The notes below the pieces were generated by a model. That model was not told the origin of the DNA, did not search any database, and was given only the letters and a program-made list of their open reading frames with translations. This document shows positions 51,808 to 60,553 of a stretch of 64,000 nucleotides of DNA, piece after piece (the first letter of the stretch is position 1; every line of letters starts with the position of its first letter). The stretch comes from Pedobacter ghigonis. Its GTDB lineage: Bacteria > Bacteroidota > Bacteroidia > Sphingobacteriales > Sphingobacteriaceae. Position numbers and translations under genes: made by a program. The stretch spans positions 62,001 through 126,000 of the forward strand of contig NZ_CAESCM010000016.1 in assembly GCF_903166585.1 (NCBI RefSeq). Reading direction: 5' to 3'.

Positions 51808-53484
51808 ATGGAAAATAAAACCATCGCCCGTACTTTACGCCTTTTATCGCAGTTAATGGAACTGCATGAAGAGAATCCTTTCAAGATCAAATCTATAGCA
51901 AATGCTTACTTCAAGGTAGATAAACTACCCTTTGCCTTAAAAGATAAGCCCATTGCAGAAATTGATAAAATTGACGGGATTGGTAAAGGACTGGCTTCCA
52001 AAATAATCGAATTGCTCGAAACCGGCGAACTGCGGGAGTTGAATGAAATTGTGCAGCAAACGCCGGAGGGCGTGGTAGAAATGCTGGGCATTAAAGGCAT
52101 TGGCCCGAAAAAGATCCTCATCATTTGGCGCGACCTCGGCATCGAAACCATTGGTGAATTGTATTATGCCTGCAACGAAAACCGCTTAATTGAAGCCAAA
52201 GGTTTTGGCTTAAAAACCCAGGAAGAAATTAAAAATGCCATTGAGTTTAAACTGGCAGCCAACGGACGGTTTTTATATGCCCAGGTGGAGGGATTTGCCC
52301 AAACCCTGCTTACACAACTATCAGAATGGTTGGCAAGAACAGATAAAGACTCGCTTTTAGGCTTTGCCGGTCAATACCGTCGCGCCTGCGAAATTATCGA
52401 TGAACTTGAAATTGTAATCGGCGCAGATGATCTGGAGGCAGTTAAACTTAACCTGCCAGCTTTTGAGCAACTTACCCTAATCGAAACTAAAAATGCTTTC
52501 GTTTGCACTACTGAAGCAGGTTTCAGGATAAAAATCCATGTAGTGGAAAAATCAGTTTTCTATTTACAATGGTTTAAATTAACCGGTAATGCCGAACATG
52601 TAGAAAAGGTTTTAAAATTAGCTGGCGAAGGGCCATTTGCTAACGAAGAAGAAATTTACAGCAAAGCTGGCTTATCGTTTATTGTACCCGAACTGCGTGA
52701 AGATTTCGACGAAATTGAGCTGGCTAAAACCAATCAGCTTCCAACATTAATTCAGTACGAAGATTTAAAAGGCAGCTTGCACAACCACTCTACCTGGAGC
52801 GATGGCGTACATACGCTGGAGCAAATGGCGGTTTATTGTAAAGATAACCTAAACCTGCAGTATCTGGGTATTTGTGATCACTCTAAAACTGCCGTTTATG
52901 CAAAGGGCTTAAACGAACAGCGTGTTTTTGCACAACACCAGGAAATTGATGAACTGAATAAAAAACTGGCACCTTTTAAAATTTTTAAAGGTATTGAGAG
53001 CGATATCCTGAGCGATGGTTCTTTAGATTACCCGGATGAAATTTTAAAAACTTTCGATTTTGTTGTAGCCTCAATACACAGCAATTTACGCATGGACGAA
53101 GCCAAGGCAACCGCCCGCTTGTTAAAAGCAATCGAAAACCCTTATACAACTATTTTAGGTCACCCAACAGGCCGGTTACTACTGAGCAGGGCCGGATATC
53201 CGATTGATTATAAAAAAATTATCGATGCCTGTGCGGCCAACAAAGTGGTTATCGAAATCAATGCTAACCCTTTACGTTTAGATTTAGACTGGCGTTGGCA
53301 CCGTTATGCGCTCGAAAAAGGCGTTATACTATCGGTAAATCCAGATGCACACCGCACCGAAGGTTTCCATGATATGCATTATGGTATTCTGGTTGCACGC
53401 AAAGGCGGTTTAAGCGCCGATAAATGTTTAAATGCATTTTCTTTGGAGGAGATAACGGCGTATTTTGAAACTAAGAATGGTTAA
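51808..53484 (+). CDS. polX: PolX/PHP-family protein with degenerate polymerase site
   Basis: 558 residues from ATG 51808 (MENKTIARTLRLLSQ); the frame extends to an upstream TTG that is less likely. N-terminal helix-hairpin-helix DNA-binding region ('IDKIDGIGKGLASKIIELL', 'MLGIKGIGPKKILIIW'). In the polymerase domain the GS motif reads GQ (188-189), the DxD metal ligands read E199-L-E201, and the third Asp position is K242. The C-terminal PHP domain is intact: 'SLHNHSTWSDG', 'GICDHSK', 'GIESDIL', 'VASIHSNLR', 'GHPTGR' and 'NPDAHRTEG'. It is therefore likely a metal-dependent exonuclease or phosphoesterase, not an active polymerase. Confidence 0.9.
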   Translation: MENKTIARTLRLLSQLMELHEENPFKIKSIANAYFKVDKLPFALKDKPIAEIDKIDGIGKGLASKIIELLETGELRELNEIVQQTPEGVVEMLGIKGIGPKKILIIWRDLGIETIGELYYACNENRLIEAKGFGLKTQEEIKNAIEFKLAANGRFLYAQVEGFAQTLLTQLSEWLARTDKDSLLGFAGQYRRACEIIDELEIVIGADDLEAVKLNLPAFEQLTLIETKNAFVCTTEAGFRIKIHVVEKSVFYLQWFKLTGNAEHVEKVLKLAGEGPFANEEEIYSKAGLSFIVPELREDFDEIELAKTNQLPTLIQYEDLKGSLHNHSTWSDGVHTLEQMAVYCKDNLNLQYLGICDHSKTAVYAKGLNEQRVFAQHQEIDELNKKLAPFKIFKGIESDILSDGSLDYPDEILKTFDFVVASIHSNLRMDEAKATARLLKAIENPYTTILGHPTGRLLLSRAGYPIDYKKIIDACAANKVVIEINANPLRLDLDWRWHRYALEKGVILSVNPDAHRTEGFHDMHYGILVARKGGLSADKCLNAFSLEEITAYFETKNG

Positions 53485-53507
53485 TGGTTAATGGTTAATG
53501 GTTAATG
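53479..53507. repeat. Tandem 7-bp repeat GGTTAAT
   Basis: Four copies starting in the last codons of polX; the stop codon lies inside the first unit. Copy-number change would not affect the protein beyond its end. Confidence 0.8.
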
Positions 53508-53574
53508 AAAAAACAGGGCCTGCTTAATGTTGTTTCAACTTCAAGAAATAAATCGGTGTAATCCTTTAATCTGT

Positions 53575-53620
53575 TTAATCAACCCGTCAGGAAAAATCTA
53601 TGTAATCAACCCGTAAGGAA
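53575..53620. repeat. Two 25-26-bp direct repeats upstream of the DUF4254 gene
   Basis: AATCAACCCGTCAGGAAA and AATCAACCCGTAAGGAAC, about 25 bases apart, of a kind often scattered in this group. Confidence 0.5.
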
Positions 53621-53638
53621 CCATAAGGAATCTTTTAA

Positions 53639-53646
53639 TATCTTTG
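53639..53646 (+). promoter_or_regulatory. -7 promoter box of the DUF4254 gene
   Basis: TATCTTTG matches TAnnTTTG and lies only four bases before the ATG at 53651, so the transcript would be leaderless or nearly so. Confidence 0.5.
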
Positions 53647-53650
53647 CCCC

Positions 53651-54253
53651 ATGATAAGTGAAATTGCCAACCGCATATTTAATGAAGTAATTACAGACTA
53701 CCACAAGTTTGACAACATTGACCAACCGGTTGAAAACCCATACGATGCCGAAAGTTTAGAGCATCTTTTTTACGTAAAAAACTGGATCGATACCGCACAA
53801 TGGCACATGGAAGATGTAGTGCGCAATCCAAACATTGATCCTGTAGAAGGTTTAAGCTGGAAAAGACGCATTGATGCACAAAACCAGGTGCGTACTGATA
53901 TGGTAGAGTTTATAGATGGTTATTTCCTGAATCTTTATCAGGGTGTTTCGGCTCTGCCTGATGCAAAAATCAATACCGAAAGTCCGGCATGGGCTATTGA
54001 CAGGCTTTCTATTCTGGCACTAAAAATTTATCACATGCAGGAAGAAGCTGAACGTGAAAGCGCTTCGGCCGAGCACCGTGCACAATGCCAAACCAAGCTT
54101 AATGTATTGTTATCGCAACGCGAAGATCTATCAACCAGTATAGATGAATTATTGGCTGATATTGAGGCTGGTAAAAAATACATGAAAGTGTATAAACAAA
54201 TGAAAATGTACAACGACCCAAGTTTAAATCCGGTGTTGTATAATAAGGCCTAA
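53651..54253 (+). CDS. DUF4254 domain protein
   Basis: 200 residues. 'ESLEHLFYVKNWIDTAQWHMEDVVRNPNIDPVEGLSWKRRIDAQNQVRTDMVE' is the DUF4254 signature. All-helical, soluble. It lies 18 bases before a glycosyltransferase 9 gene and is likely in the same transcript, which suggests a link with cell-surface glycan synthesis; function unknown. Confidence 0.85.
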   Translation: MISEIANRIFNEVITDYHKFDNIDQPVENPYDAESLEHLFYVKNWIDTAQWHMEDVVRNPNIDPVEGLSWKRRIDAQNQVRTDMVEFIDGYFLNLYQGVSALPDAKINTESPAWAIDRLSILALKIYHMQEEAERESASAEHRAQCQTKLNVLLSQREDLSTSIDELLADIEAGKKYMKVYKQMKMYNDPSLNPVLYNKA

Positions 54254-54271
54254 AGACCGAAGCAGAAAGCC

Positions 54272-55303
54272 ATGGCCGCAACCCATAAAATAATCGTTTT
54301 ACGTTTTTCGGCCATGGGCGATGTAGCCATGGTGGCCTCGGTGTTACACGAATTTGCAGTACAAAATCCGGACACTGAGCTGATCATGGTGAGCAGGCCG
54401 GCGTTCAGGCCATTTTTTGCAGGTATTCCTAATCTCATTTTTCATGCGATTGAACCCAAAACCGTCCATAAAGGAATTGGCGGTCTTTACAAGCTTTTTC
54501 AGGAACTTCGCCGTTATAAACCTGCTGCAATAGCCGATTTACACAATAATTTAAGAAGCAGAACCATTTCCACCTTCTTTCGTTTAGCCGGCACTACAAT
54601 TAAGCGCATTGACAAAGGAAGAGACGAGAAAAAAGCATTAACCCGCTCTACAAACAAAATTTTTAAGCCATTAAGAAAAACAGTAGAGCGCTATGCCGAT
54701 GTTTTTCGGGAGTTGGGTTTTGAACTTAAACTCAGTCACCAGATTAACAGATCAGCACAAGATTTACCTGAAAAAGCAAAAGAATTATTTGCCGATCCCG
54801 GTACAAAAAAAATCGGCATCTCCCCTTTTGCACAGCATATTTATAAAGTTTACGATTTGGCTAAAATGGAAAAAGTAGTGGCTTCCCTGAGCAATCTGGG
54901 TTATCAGCTTTTTATTTTTGGCGGTGGTAAAACCGAGCAGGCAATTGCCGGAGAATGGGCAAGAAAACATGCCAATACCCATAATTTAATCGGCAATTAC
55001 AACCTTACCGAAGAACTGGCCATTATTTCGAACCTCGATTTAATGGTAAGCATGGATTCGTCTGGTATGCACATGGCTTCATTGGTTGGTGTGCCCGTTG
55101 TTTCCATTTGGGGTCCAACGCATCCTTATGCTGGCTTCCTTGGCTATGGGCAATCGGAAAGCGATTGTATTCAGATCGATCACCCGGCCAGACCAAATTC
55201 CATTTACGGAAACAAACCCTGCCTTTGCGGTGTTGAAAACTGTATAGATTTAATCGAACCTGAAACAATTGTAAATAAAATTAAGGAGAAACTCAATGGC
55301 TAA
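54272..55303 (+). CDS. Glycosyltransferase family 9 protein (heptosyltransferase-like)
   Basis: 343 residues. 'KIIVLRFSAMGDVAMVASVLHEFAVQNPDTELIMVSRPAFRPFF' is the GT9 N-terminal Rossmann unit. The C-terminal domain includes 'IGISPFAQHIYKVYDLAKMEKVV', 'LFIFGGGKTEQ', 'NLIGNYNLTEELAIISNLDLMVSMDSSGMHMASLVGVPVVSIWGPTHP', the sugar-nucleotide site. Probably adds a heptose-type sugar to lipopolysaccharide core. Overlaps the next gene by 8 bases. Confidence 0.9.
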   Translation: MAATHKIIVLRFSAMGDVAMVASVLHEFAVQNPDTELIMVSRPAFRPFFAGIPNLIFHAIEPKTVHKGIGGLYKLFQELRRYKPAAIADLHNNLRSRTISTFFRLAGTTIKRIDKGRDEKKALTRSTNKIFKPLRKTVERYADVFRELGFELKLSHQINRSAQDLPEKAKELFADPGTKKIGISPFAQHIYKVYDLAKMEKVVASLSNLGYQLFIFGGGKTEQAIAGEWARKHANTHNLIGNYNLTEELAIISNLDLMVSMDSSGMHMASLVGVPVVSIWGPTHPYAGFLGYGQSESDCIQIDHPARPNSIYGNKPCLCGVENCIDLIEPETIVNKIKEKLNG

Positions 55304-55793
55304 GCAATTACTATTGGTCCGTCATGGAAAATCGGATTGGGGAAATTTAGACTTAAAAGATTTCGACCGGCCTTTAAACAAACGTGGAAAAGAAAACGCG
55401 CCAGAAATGGCCGAACGCCTGGTAAACAAAGGTTTTAAACCCGATTTATTGGTGAGCAGTCCTGCAAAAAGGGCGAAATCTACTGCCAAATACTTTGCCG
55501 AAGCTTATGGTTTTGACCAAATCCAATTCCAAGCAGCTATTTATGAGGCCAATACAACCGCATTGCTTAAGGTAGTTAATACTTTGGATGATGCAGCCGA
55601 TAAAGTGCTGATGTTTGGACATAATCCGGGCTTTACCGATTTTGCCAACGAACTCTGCAATGCCGACATCTATAATATTCCAACTGCCGGTATGGTATTA
55701 ATTACTTTTCCATTTGATTCGTGGGAACTCGTAAGCCGCGGAACCGGGAAGTTAATCTTTTTCGATTATCCTAAAAATACTGATGAAATTTAG
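55296..55793 (+). CDS. SixA-like histidine phosphatase
   Basis: 165 residues. The RHG motif is 'LLLVRHGKSDWGN' with the nucleophilic His; 'DFDRPLNKRGKENAPEMAERLV', 'DLLVSSPAKRAKSTAKYFAEAYG' and 'LMFGHNPGFTDFANEL' (second His) complete the catalytic pocket. SixA removes phosphate from phosphohistidine in Hpt-type proteins. Start codon overlaps the GT9 gene by 8 bases. Confidence 0.9.
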   Translation: MAKQLLLVRHGKSDWGNLDLKDFDRPLNKRGKENAPEMAERLVNKGFKPDLLVSSPAKRAKSTAKYFAEAYGFDQIQFQAAIYEANTTALLKVVNTLDDAADKVLMFGHNPGFTDFANELCNADIYNIPTAGMVLITFPFDSWELVSRGTGKLIFFDYPKNTDEI

Positions 55794-55893
55794 GCAATAA
55801 TTAGCCACGGATTCACAGATTAACACAGAAATTATTTTGTTTTTTAACTGTCGACTTCAGTCGACAGAATTGAGCATATTAAAATAATTTTAC

Positions 55894-55901
55894 TACCTTT
55901 G
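55894..55901 (+). promoter_or_regulatory. -7 promoter box for the DUF4290 gene
   Basis: TACCTTTG matches TAnnTTTG. The leader would be about 110 bases and contains a possible long-range pairing TCCGGC / GCCGGA. Confidence 0.4.
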
Positions 55902-56016
55902 AGTATATAAAAACGAAAGTCCGGCAATAGACATTTCGGTGAATTCATAACCTAAACTCTTCTGGTTATTTCATAATTCGTATCGCCGGAATATTTATCC
56001 ATTAATTTATCTATAC

Positions 56017-56700
56017 ATGAGTTTTGATTATAATACTACACGTAGCCATTTAATTTTATCGGAATATGGCCGTAACGTACAAAATATGGTAAAGTATATC
56101 TGCGAATTGCCAACCATTGAAGAACGTAATAAATATGCCCAGGCGGTTATCGACCTGATGGGATTCTTGCAACCTCATTTGCGTGATGTTGCCGATTTTA
56201 AGCATAAACTTTGGGATCACCTGCACATTATTTCTGGTTACCAGATTGATGTAGACAGCCCCTATCCAAAGCCTTTGATCGAGAATGCCTACATTAAACC
56301 AGAGCCTCTGGCTTATCCGCAACAACGCATTACTTACAAACATTATGGTAAAACCGTTGAAAACTTAATCGAAAAAGCCATGCGCGAGGAAAATCCTGAG
56401 ATTAAGAAAGCCATGGTGCAAAGCATTGCCAATTTTATGAAAATGGCTTATGTTACCTGGAACAAGGATAATGTAAGCGACGATACGATTATTAAAGACC
56501 TGAGGTACCTTTCGGGTGGTTTGCTTGAGCTTGAAGAAGGCGTAAACCTGGCCAAAGTAGAATTCAGGGCTCAAAATCCACGTCAAAACAATAATAACAA
56601 CAATAACCGCGGCAGAAGCAACAACAATAACAACAACGGCAAAAACCGCCAGAACAATAACAACAACCGTCAACGAAATAACAACAAACCTAAATATTAA
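56017..56700 (+). CDS. DUF4290 protein with Asn-rich tail
   Basis: 227 residues. The N-terminal 180 residues match DUF4290 ('YNTTRSHLILSEYGRNVQNMVKYICELPTIEERNKYAQAVIDLMG', 'LWDHLHIISGYQIDVDSPYPKP'). The last ~40 residues are almost only Asn, Arg, Gly, Gln and Lys, encoded by AAC/AAT repeats, so this is a low-complexity, probably RNA- or self-interacting tail. Function unknown; next gene is murA. Confidence 0.87.
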   Translation: MSFDYNTTRSHLILSEYGRNVQNMVKYICELPTIEERNKYAQAVIDLMGFLQPHLRDVADFKHKLWDHLHIISGYQIDVDSPYPKPLIENAYIKPEPLAYPQQRITYKHYGKTVENLIEKAMREENPEIKKAMVQSIANFMKMAYVTWNKDNVSDDTIIKDLRYLSGGLLELEEGVNLAKVEFRAQNPRQNNNNNNNRGRSNNNNNNGKNRQNNNNNRQRNNNKPKY

Positions 56701-56791
56701 AAGCAGATTGTCTTGCTGATTTCAGTATCTCTAAAACAGCTATTGAGTTTATTCGGCATGACACATGAATTTAGTTAAAGAAGAAACATAT

Positions 56792-58117
56792 ATGAACGCA
56801 TTTGAAATAACAGGCGGAATTAAATTAAAAGGCGAAATTACCCCCCAGGGAGCCAAGAACGAGGCTTTACAGATTTTATCGGCAGTGCTGCTTACCGAAA
56901 AAAAGGTAACCATTAGCAATATACCCGACATTAAAGATGTAAATAAACTGATTGAACTACTGGGCGATTTAGGTGTAACGGTAGAGCGTATTGATAAGGA
57001 TACCTATACTTTTGAAGCAAAAAACATCGATTTAAACTTTTTCGAATCGGAAACTTTTAAAGCTAAAGGTGGTGGTTTACGTGGATCGATCATGATTGTT
57101 GGGCCGCTATTGGCACGTTTTGGTAAAGCAGCAATCCCTAAACCAGGAGGCGATAAAATTGGTCGCAGAAGGTTAGATACCCACTTTATCGGTTTCGAAA
57201 AGTTAGGTGCTAAATTTGTTTACGACAGCAAAAAATCTTTCTTTAATGTTGATGCTACCAATTTACAGGGGGCATACATTCTGTTAGATGAAGCATCGGT
57301 AACCGGAACAGCAAACATTGTAATGGCTGCTGTTTTAGCTAAAGGTACTACCACCATTTATAACGCAGCCTGCGAACCGTATTTGCAGCAGCTTTGTAAA
57401 ATGCTTAATCGCATGGGCGCAAAAATTTCGGGTATTGGCTCTAACCTGCTTACCATTGAGGGTGTTGAAGTACTAGGTGGAACCGAACACAGAATGTTGC
57501 CTGATATGATCGAGATCGGCTCATTTATCGGTATGGCTGCAATGACGGAGTCAGAAATCACCATTAAAAATGTGTGTTACGATGAGCTTGGTGTAATTCC
57601 TGAAGTTTTCAAAAAACTGGGTATTAAATTAGAGCGTCGTGGAGATGATATTTACGTTCCTTCGCAAAAGCACTACGAAATTGACACCTTTATCGATGGA
57701 TCTATTTTAACCATTGCCGATTCACCCTGGCCAGGTTTTACCCCTGATTTATTGAGTATCGTTTTGGTTGTAGCAACACAAGCTAAAGGAAATGTGCTCA
57801 TTCACCAGAAAATGTTCGAGAGCCGTTTATTCTTCGTTGATAAACTGATTGATATGGGTGCACAGATTATCCTTTGCGATCCGCACCGCGCTACAGTTAA
57901 CGGTATTGATAAGAAATACAAACTTCGTGGTATCAGCATGACTTCTCCTGATATCAGAGCAGGAGTTTCCTTATTAATTGCTGCTTTATCTGCAGAAGGA
58001 AAATCGACCATTTATAACATCGAGCAGATTGAGCGTGGTTATCAGGATATCGATACCCGTTTACGTGCCTTAGGTGCGCAGATTAAGCGTGTAAACGCAG
58101 ATGCGCCAAGCCATTAA
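56792..58117 (+). CDS. murA: UDP-N-acetylglucosamine 1-carboxyvinyltransferase
   Basis: 441 residues from the ATG at 56792 (MNAFEITGG); an in-frame ATG at 56765 would add nine residues. First committed step of peptidoglycan synthesis. 'ITPQGAKNEALQILSAVLLT' holds the Lys-Asn pair for PEP binding. The active-site loop reads 'PKPGGDKIGRRRLDTHF': the residue that is Cys115 in E. coli is Asp here (D121). Asp at this position gives an active enzyme that fosfomycin cannot alkylate, as in Mycobacterium and Chlamydia. 'SFIGMAAMTESEITIKNV' and 'RAGVSLLIAALSAEGKSTIYNIEQIERGY' complete the family pattern. Confidence 0.96.
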   Translation: MNAFEITGGIKLKGEITPQGAKNEALQILSAVLLTEKKVTISNIPDIKDVNKLIELLGDLGVTVERIDKDTYTFEAKNIDLNFFESETFKAKGGGLRGSIMIVGPLLARFGKAAIPKPGGDKIGRRRLDTHFIGFEKLGAKFVYDSKKSFFNVDATNLQGAYILLDEASVTGTANIVMAAVLAKGTTTIYNAACEPYLQQLCKMLNRMGAKISGIGSNLLTIEGVEVLGGTEHRMLPDMIEIGSFIGMAAMTESEITIKNVCYDELGVIPEVFKKLGIKLERRGDDIYVPSQKHYEIDTFIDGSILTIADSPWPGFTPDLLSIVLVVATQAKGNVLIHQKMFESRLFFVDKLIDMGAQIILCDPHRATVNGIDKKYKLRGISMTSPDIRAGVSLLIAALSAEGKSTIYNIEQIERGYQDIDTRLRALGAQIKRVNADAPSH

Positions 58118-58177
58118 AGGTAAAAGGTTTAAAGGCTGAGGGTTGAAGGTAAAACCCAAAGCCGATAATAGTGTCAC

Positions 58178-58214
58178 AAAAAACGCCCGTGTAAAATTTA
58201 CACGGGCGTTTTTT
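58178..58214. terminator. Bidirectional terminator
   Basis: AAAAAACGCCCGTGTAAA pairs with TTTACACGGGCGTTTTTT around a single base or small loop. Serves murA on the plus strand and the 205-residue gene on the minus strand, whose stop it touches. Confidence 0.9.
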
Positions 58215-58809
58215 AGTTTTGTATACTGAAATACACCAAAGGTATAACCAATATAATCGCAACAATTAAAGGAATCCAGATTGGCTTGGCTCTGTATTTA
58301 GTATCCTTTCCAATACTTTTATTCCAAAACAACTGATACATAATAATAACTCCCAGGGCATTAACGATTAAAGTAATTCCGCTTGTACGGTTAGGAATAA
58401 ATTCGCTTAAGTAAATAAAGCCCAGTGTAAATATCAATCCAAATAAAATTGGCCAGCCCCATCGTTTTCCTGCATTTTTCAGGTTAATAGCCATCATTAC
58501 AGCACCGAAAAGCACTGAAAAAAGGATTGAGAAAACATAAATCGCTGTTTGTGAATAATACTCCGGAGCATCAACATCTTTAACTACATTTTTCTTCCAG
58601 CCTTTTAAGCTATCATAACTGGTACTTTCTTTTAACCTGATTTTCTCTTCAATCAGTTCATCAATGCCTTCTGGTAATTCGACATTTCTACTTTTTAATT
58701 CAGCCAGTGCAGCCCTAACCCCTTCTGAGGTATGTTTATCTACGTGATCTAAATAATATTTTAATTGATTGTCAGTCTTAGCTGATAGGATTTCTTTGAG
58801 CGTTGCCAT
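58213..58809 (-). CDS. Multi-pass membrane protein, unknown function
   Basis: 198 residues from ATG 58809 (MATLKEILSAKTDNQ); an in-frame ATG at 58830 adds seven residues. The first ~75 residues are soluble and helical ('LKYYLDHVDKHTSEGVRAALAELKSR'), the rest has four spans ('AIYVFSILFSVLFGAVMMAI', 'PILFGLIFTLGFIYL', 'GITLIVNALGVIIMYQLFW', 'IPLIVAIILVIPLVYF'). Not recognised. Confidence 0.7.
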   Translation of the reverse strand: MATLKEILSAKTDNQLKYYLDHVDKHTSEGVRAALAELKSRNVELPEGIDELIEEKIRLKESTSYDSLKGWKKNVVKDVDAPEYYSQTAIYVFSILFSVLFGAVMMAINLKNAGKRWGWPILFGLIFTLGFIYLSEFIPNRTSGITLIVNALGVIIMYQLFWNKSIGKDTKYRAKPIWIPLIVAIILVIPLVYFSIQN

Positions 58810-58869
58810 ATTTATAAAAAGAATGGCCACAAGTTAACAACTTATGGCCATCTAAAAATTTTAATGTAT

Positions 58870-58912
58870 TTATCAATCAACTTCCATCATCCATCTCACA
58901 TCTTCCATAATT
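58870..58912. repeat. CTTCCATC-rich intergenic tract
   Basis: Contains 'CAACTTCCATCATCCATCTC' and 'ACATCTTCCATAA', related to the tracts at 47478-47545 and 50950-51090. Lies between two minus-strand genes. Confidence 0.45.
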
Positions 58913-60272
58913 ACCCCGATATCGCATTAATAATATCGTACTGCGTAATAATTTCAATCTTTCCGGTTTCATCCTCAACCAATACGGCAGAATTTTCTTT
59001 GTTAATTAACGAAGAAATTTTATCGATCGAAGTATTCAGATCAACAAAAGGAAAAGTAGCTGTCATAATTTCAGCAATCGGAGCAGATTTTAATCCCGGA
59101 TTTTCGAGCAGTGCAGATAAAATATCACTTTCGGCAATTTTACCCACAATCATTCCCTGCTGGGTGACCGGAATTTGTGAAATATTCATCGATTTAATGG
59201 TATTAATTGCCTCTAAAACCGATTTTTGAGCATCTAAGGTTACAATTTCCGTGCTTTCTTTCTTGGCAAGAATCGATTTAGCGGTAAGTTTTTCATCCTG
59301 TAAAAACCCGCGTTCGCGTAACCAGTCTTCGTTATACATTTTACCCATGTAACGGCTACCATGATCGTGGAAAATTACCACCACCACATCTTCGGGCTTT
59401 AATTTATCTTTTAACTGGATTAAGCCACCAATGGCAGCACCGGCAGAGTTACCCACAAAAATCCCCTCTTTACGGGCAATATCGCGGGTCATTAATGCCG
59501 CATCTTTATCGGTAACCTTTTCAAACAGATCGATTACATCAAAATTAACATTTGCCGGAAGAAAATCTTCGCCAATACCCTCAGTGATATAAGGATAGAT
59601 TTCATCTTTATCAAAAATGCCGGTTTCTTTATATTTTTTGAAAACCGAACCATAAGTATCGATTCCCCAAACCTGAATATCAGGGTTTTTCTCCTTTAAA
59701 TATTTTCCTGTTCCGGAAATGGTACCACCAGTACCAACACCAACCACCAGGTGGGTAATTTTACCCTCAGTCTGCTCCCATATTTCAGGACCAGTTTGCT
59801 CATAATGTGCCTGCGAATTAGCCAAATTATCGTACTGGTTGGGTTTCCATGAATTGGGCACCTCGCGCTCCAGACGTGAAGAAACAGAATAGTAAGAACG
59901 CGGGTCTTCTGGCTCTACGTTGGTGGGGCACACAATTACATCGGCACCAAAAGCACGTAAAGCATCAACTTTTTCTTTCGATTGTTTATCAGTTGTGGTA
60001 AAAATACATTTGTAACCTTTAATAATGGCTGCCATGGCAAGTCCCATCCCTGTATTTCCTGAAGTTCCTTCGATAATGGTACCCCCTGGTTTTAGCTTAC
60101 CACTTTTTTCGGCTTCCTCAATCATTTTAACCGCCATACGGTCTTTAATGGAGTTACCTGGATTGGTAGTTTCTATTTTGGCCAGAATTGTACCCGGAAC
60201 ATTCTTAGTAATTGTATTTAATTTCACTAATGGCGTATTGCCAATTGTTTCTAAAATATTATTGTACCACAT
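58911..60272 (-). CDS. Cystathionine beta-synthase
   Basis: 453 residues. PLP-dependent fold-type II domain: 'ETIGNTPLVKLNTIT', the PLP Lys43 in 'NPGNSIKDRMAVKM', 'EGTSGNTGMGLAMAAIIKGYKCIF' and the Gly-rich phosphate loop 'VGVGTGGTISGTGKYLKE'. Two C-terminal CBS domains (~residues 335-453) could bind adenosyl ligands and regulate activity. Joins serine and homocysteine; a cysteine synthase role is possible but the tandem CBS domains favour cystathionine beta-synthase. Confidence 0.92.
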   Translation of the reverse strand: MWYNNILETIGNTPLVKLNTITKNVPGTILAKIETTNPGNSIKDRMAVKMIEEAEKSGKLKPGGTIIEGTSGNTGMGLAMAAIIKGYKCIFTTTDKQSKEKVDALRAFGADVIVCPTNVEPEDPRSYYSVSSRLEREVPNSWKPNQYDNLANSQAHYEQTGPEIWEQTEGKITHLVVGVGTGGTISGTGKYLKEKNPDIQVWGIDTYGSVFKKYKETGIFDKDEIYPYITEGIGEDFLPANVNFDVIDLFEKVTDKDAALMTRDIARKEGIFVGNSAGAAIGGLIQLKDKLKPEDVVVVIFHDHGSRYMGKMYNEDWLRERGFLQDEKLTAKSILAKKESTEIVTLDAQKSVLEAINTIKSMNISQIPVTQQGMIVGKIAESDILSALLENPGLKSAPIAEIMTATFPFVDLNTSIDKISSLINKENSAVLVEDETGKIEIITQYDIINAISG

Positions 60273-60553
60273 GCTACAAAATTAAGCAAAGGCATTAAGT
60301 ATTTTACAAACTAATATATATTTGAAACATAATTTTAAAATATCAATTTTTAAAAAATTTAATTCCATAATCTATAATTATGATAGGCATTATAGATTGA
60401 TTATTGGGCAAAACACAATATTGCCTGTTTAAAGCAGACCTGCTTACCTGCATTATTTGAGATTTTTGGTAATGATCAGCGCTAATAAATCTGATTATAT
60501 GGAGGGATAACAGCGTGCCAAACCATAGAACAGGAACCTCTTTTTCGGAAAAT
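60273..60553. other. Intergenic region
   Basis: 280 AT-rich bases between the cystathionine beta-synthase gene and dprA; nothing recognised apart from presumed promoter sequence. Confidence 0.5.

Noticed and set aside
53479..53507. GGTTAAT tandem repeats as a CRISPR or regulatory array
   Set aside because: Units are 7 bases without spacers and begin in the last codons of polX; a simple slippage repeat explains them.
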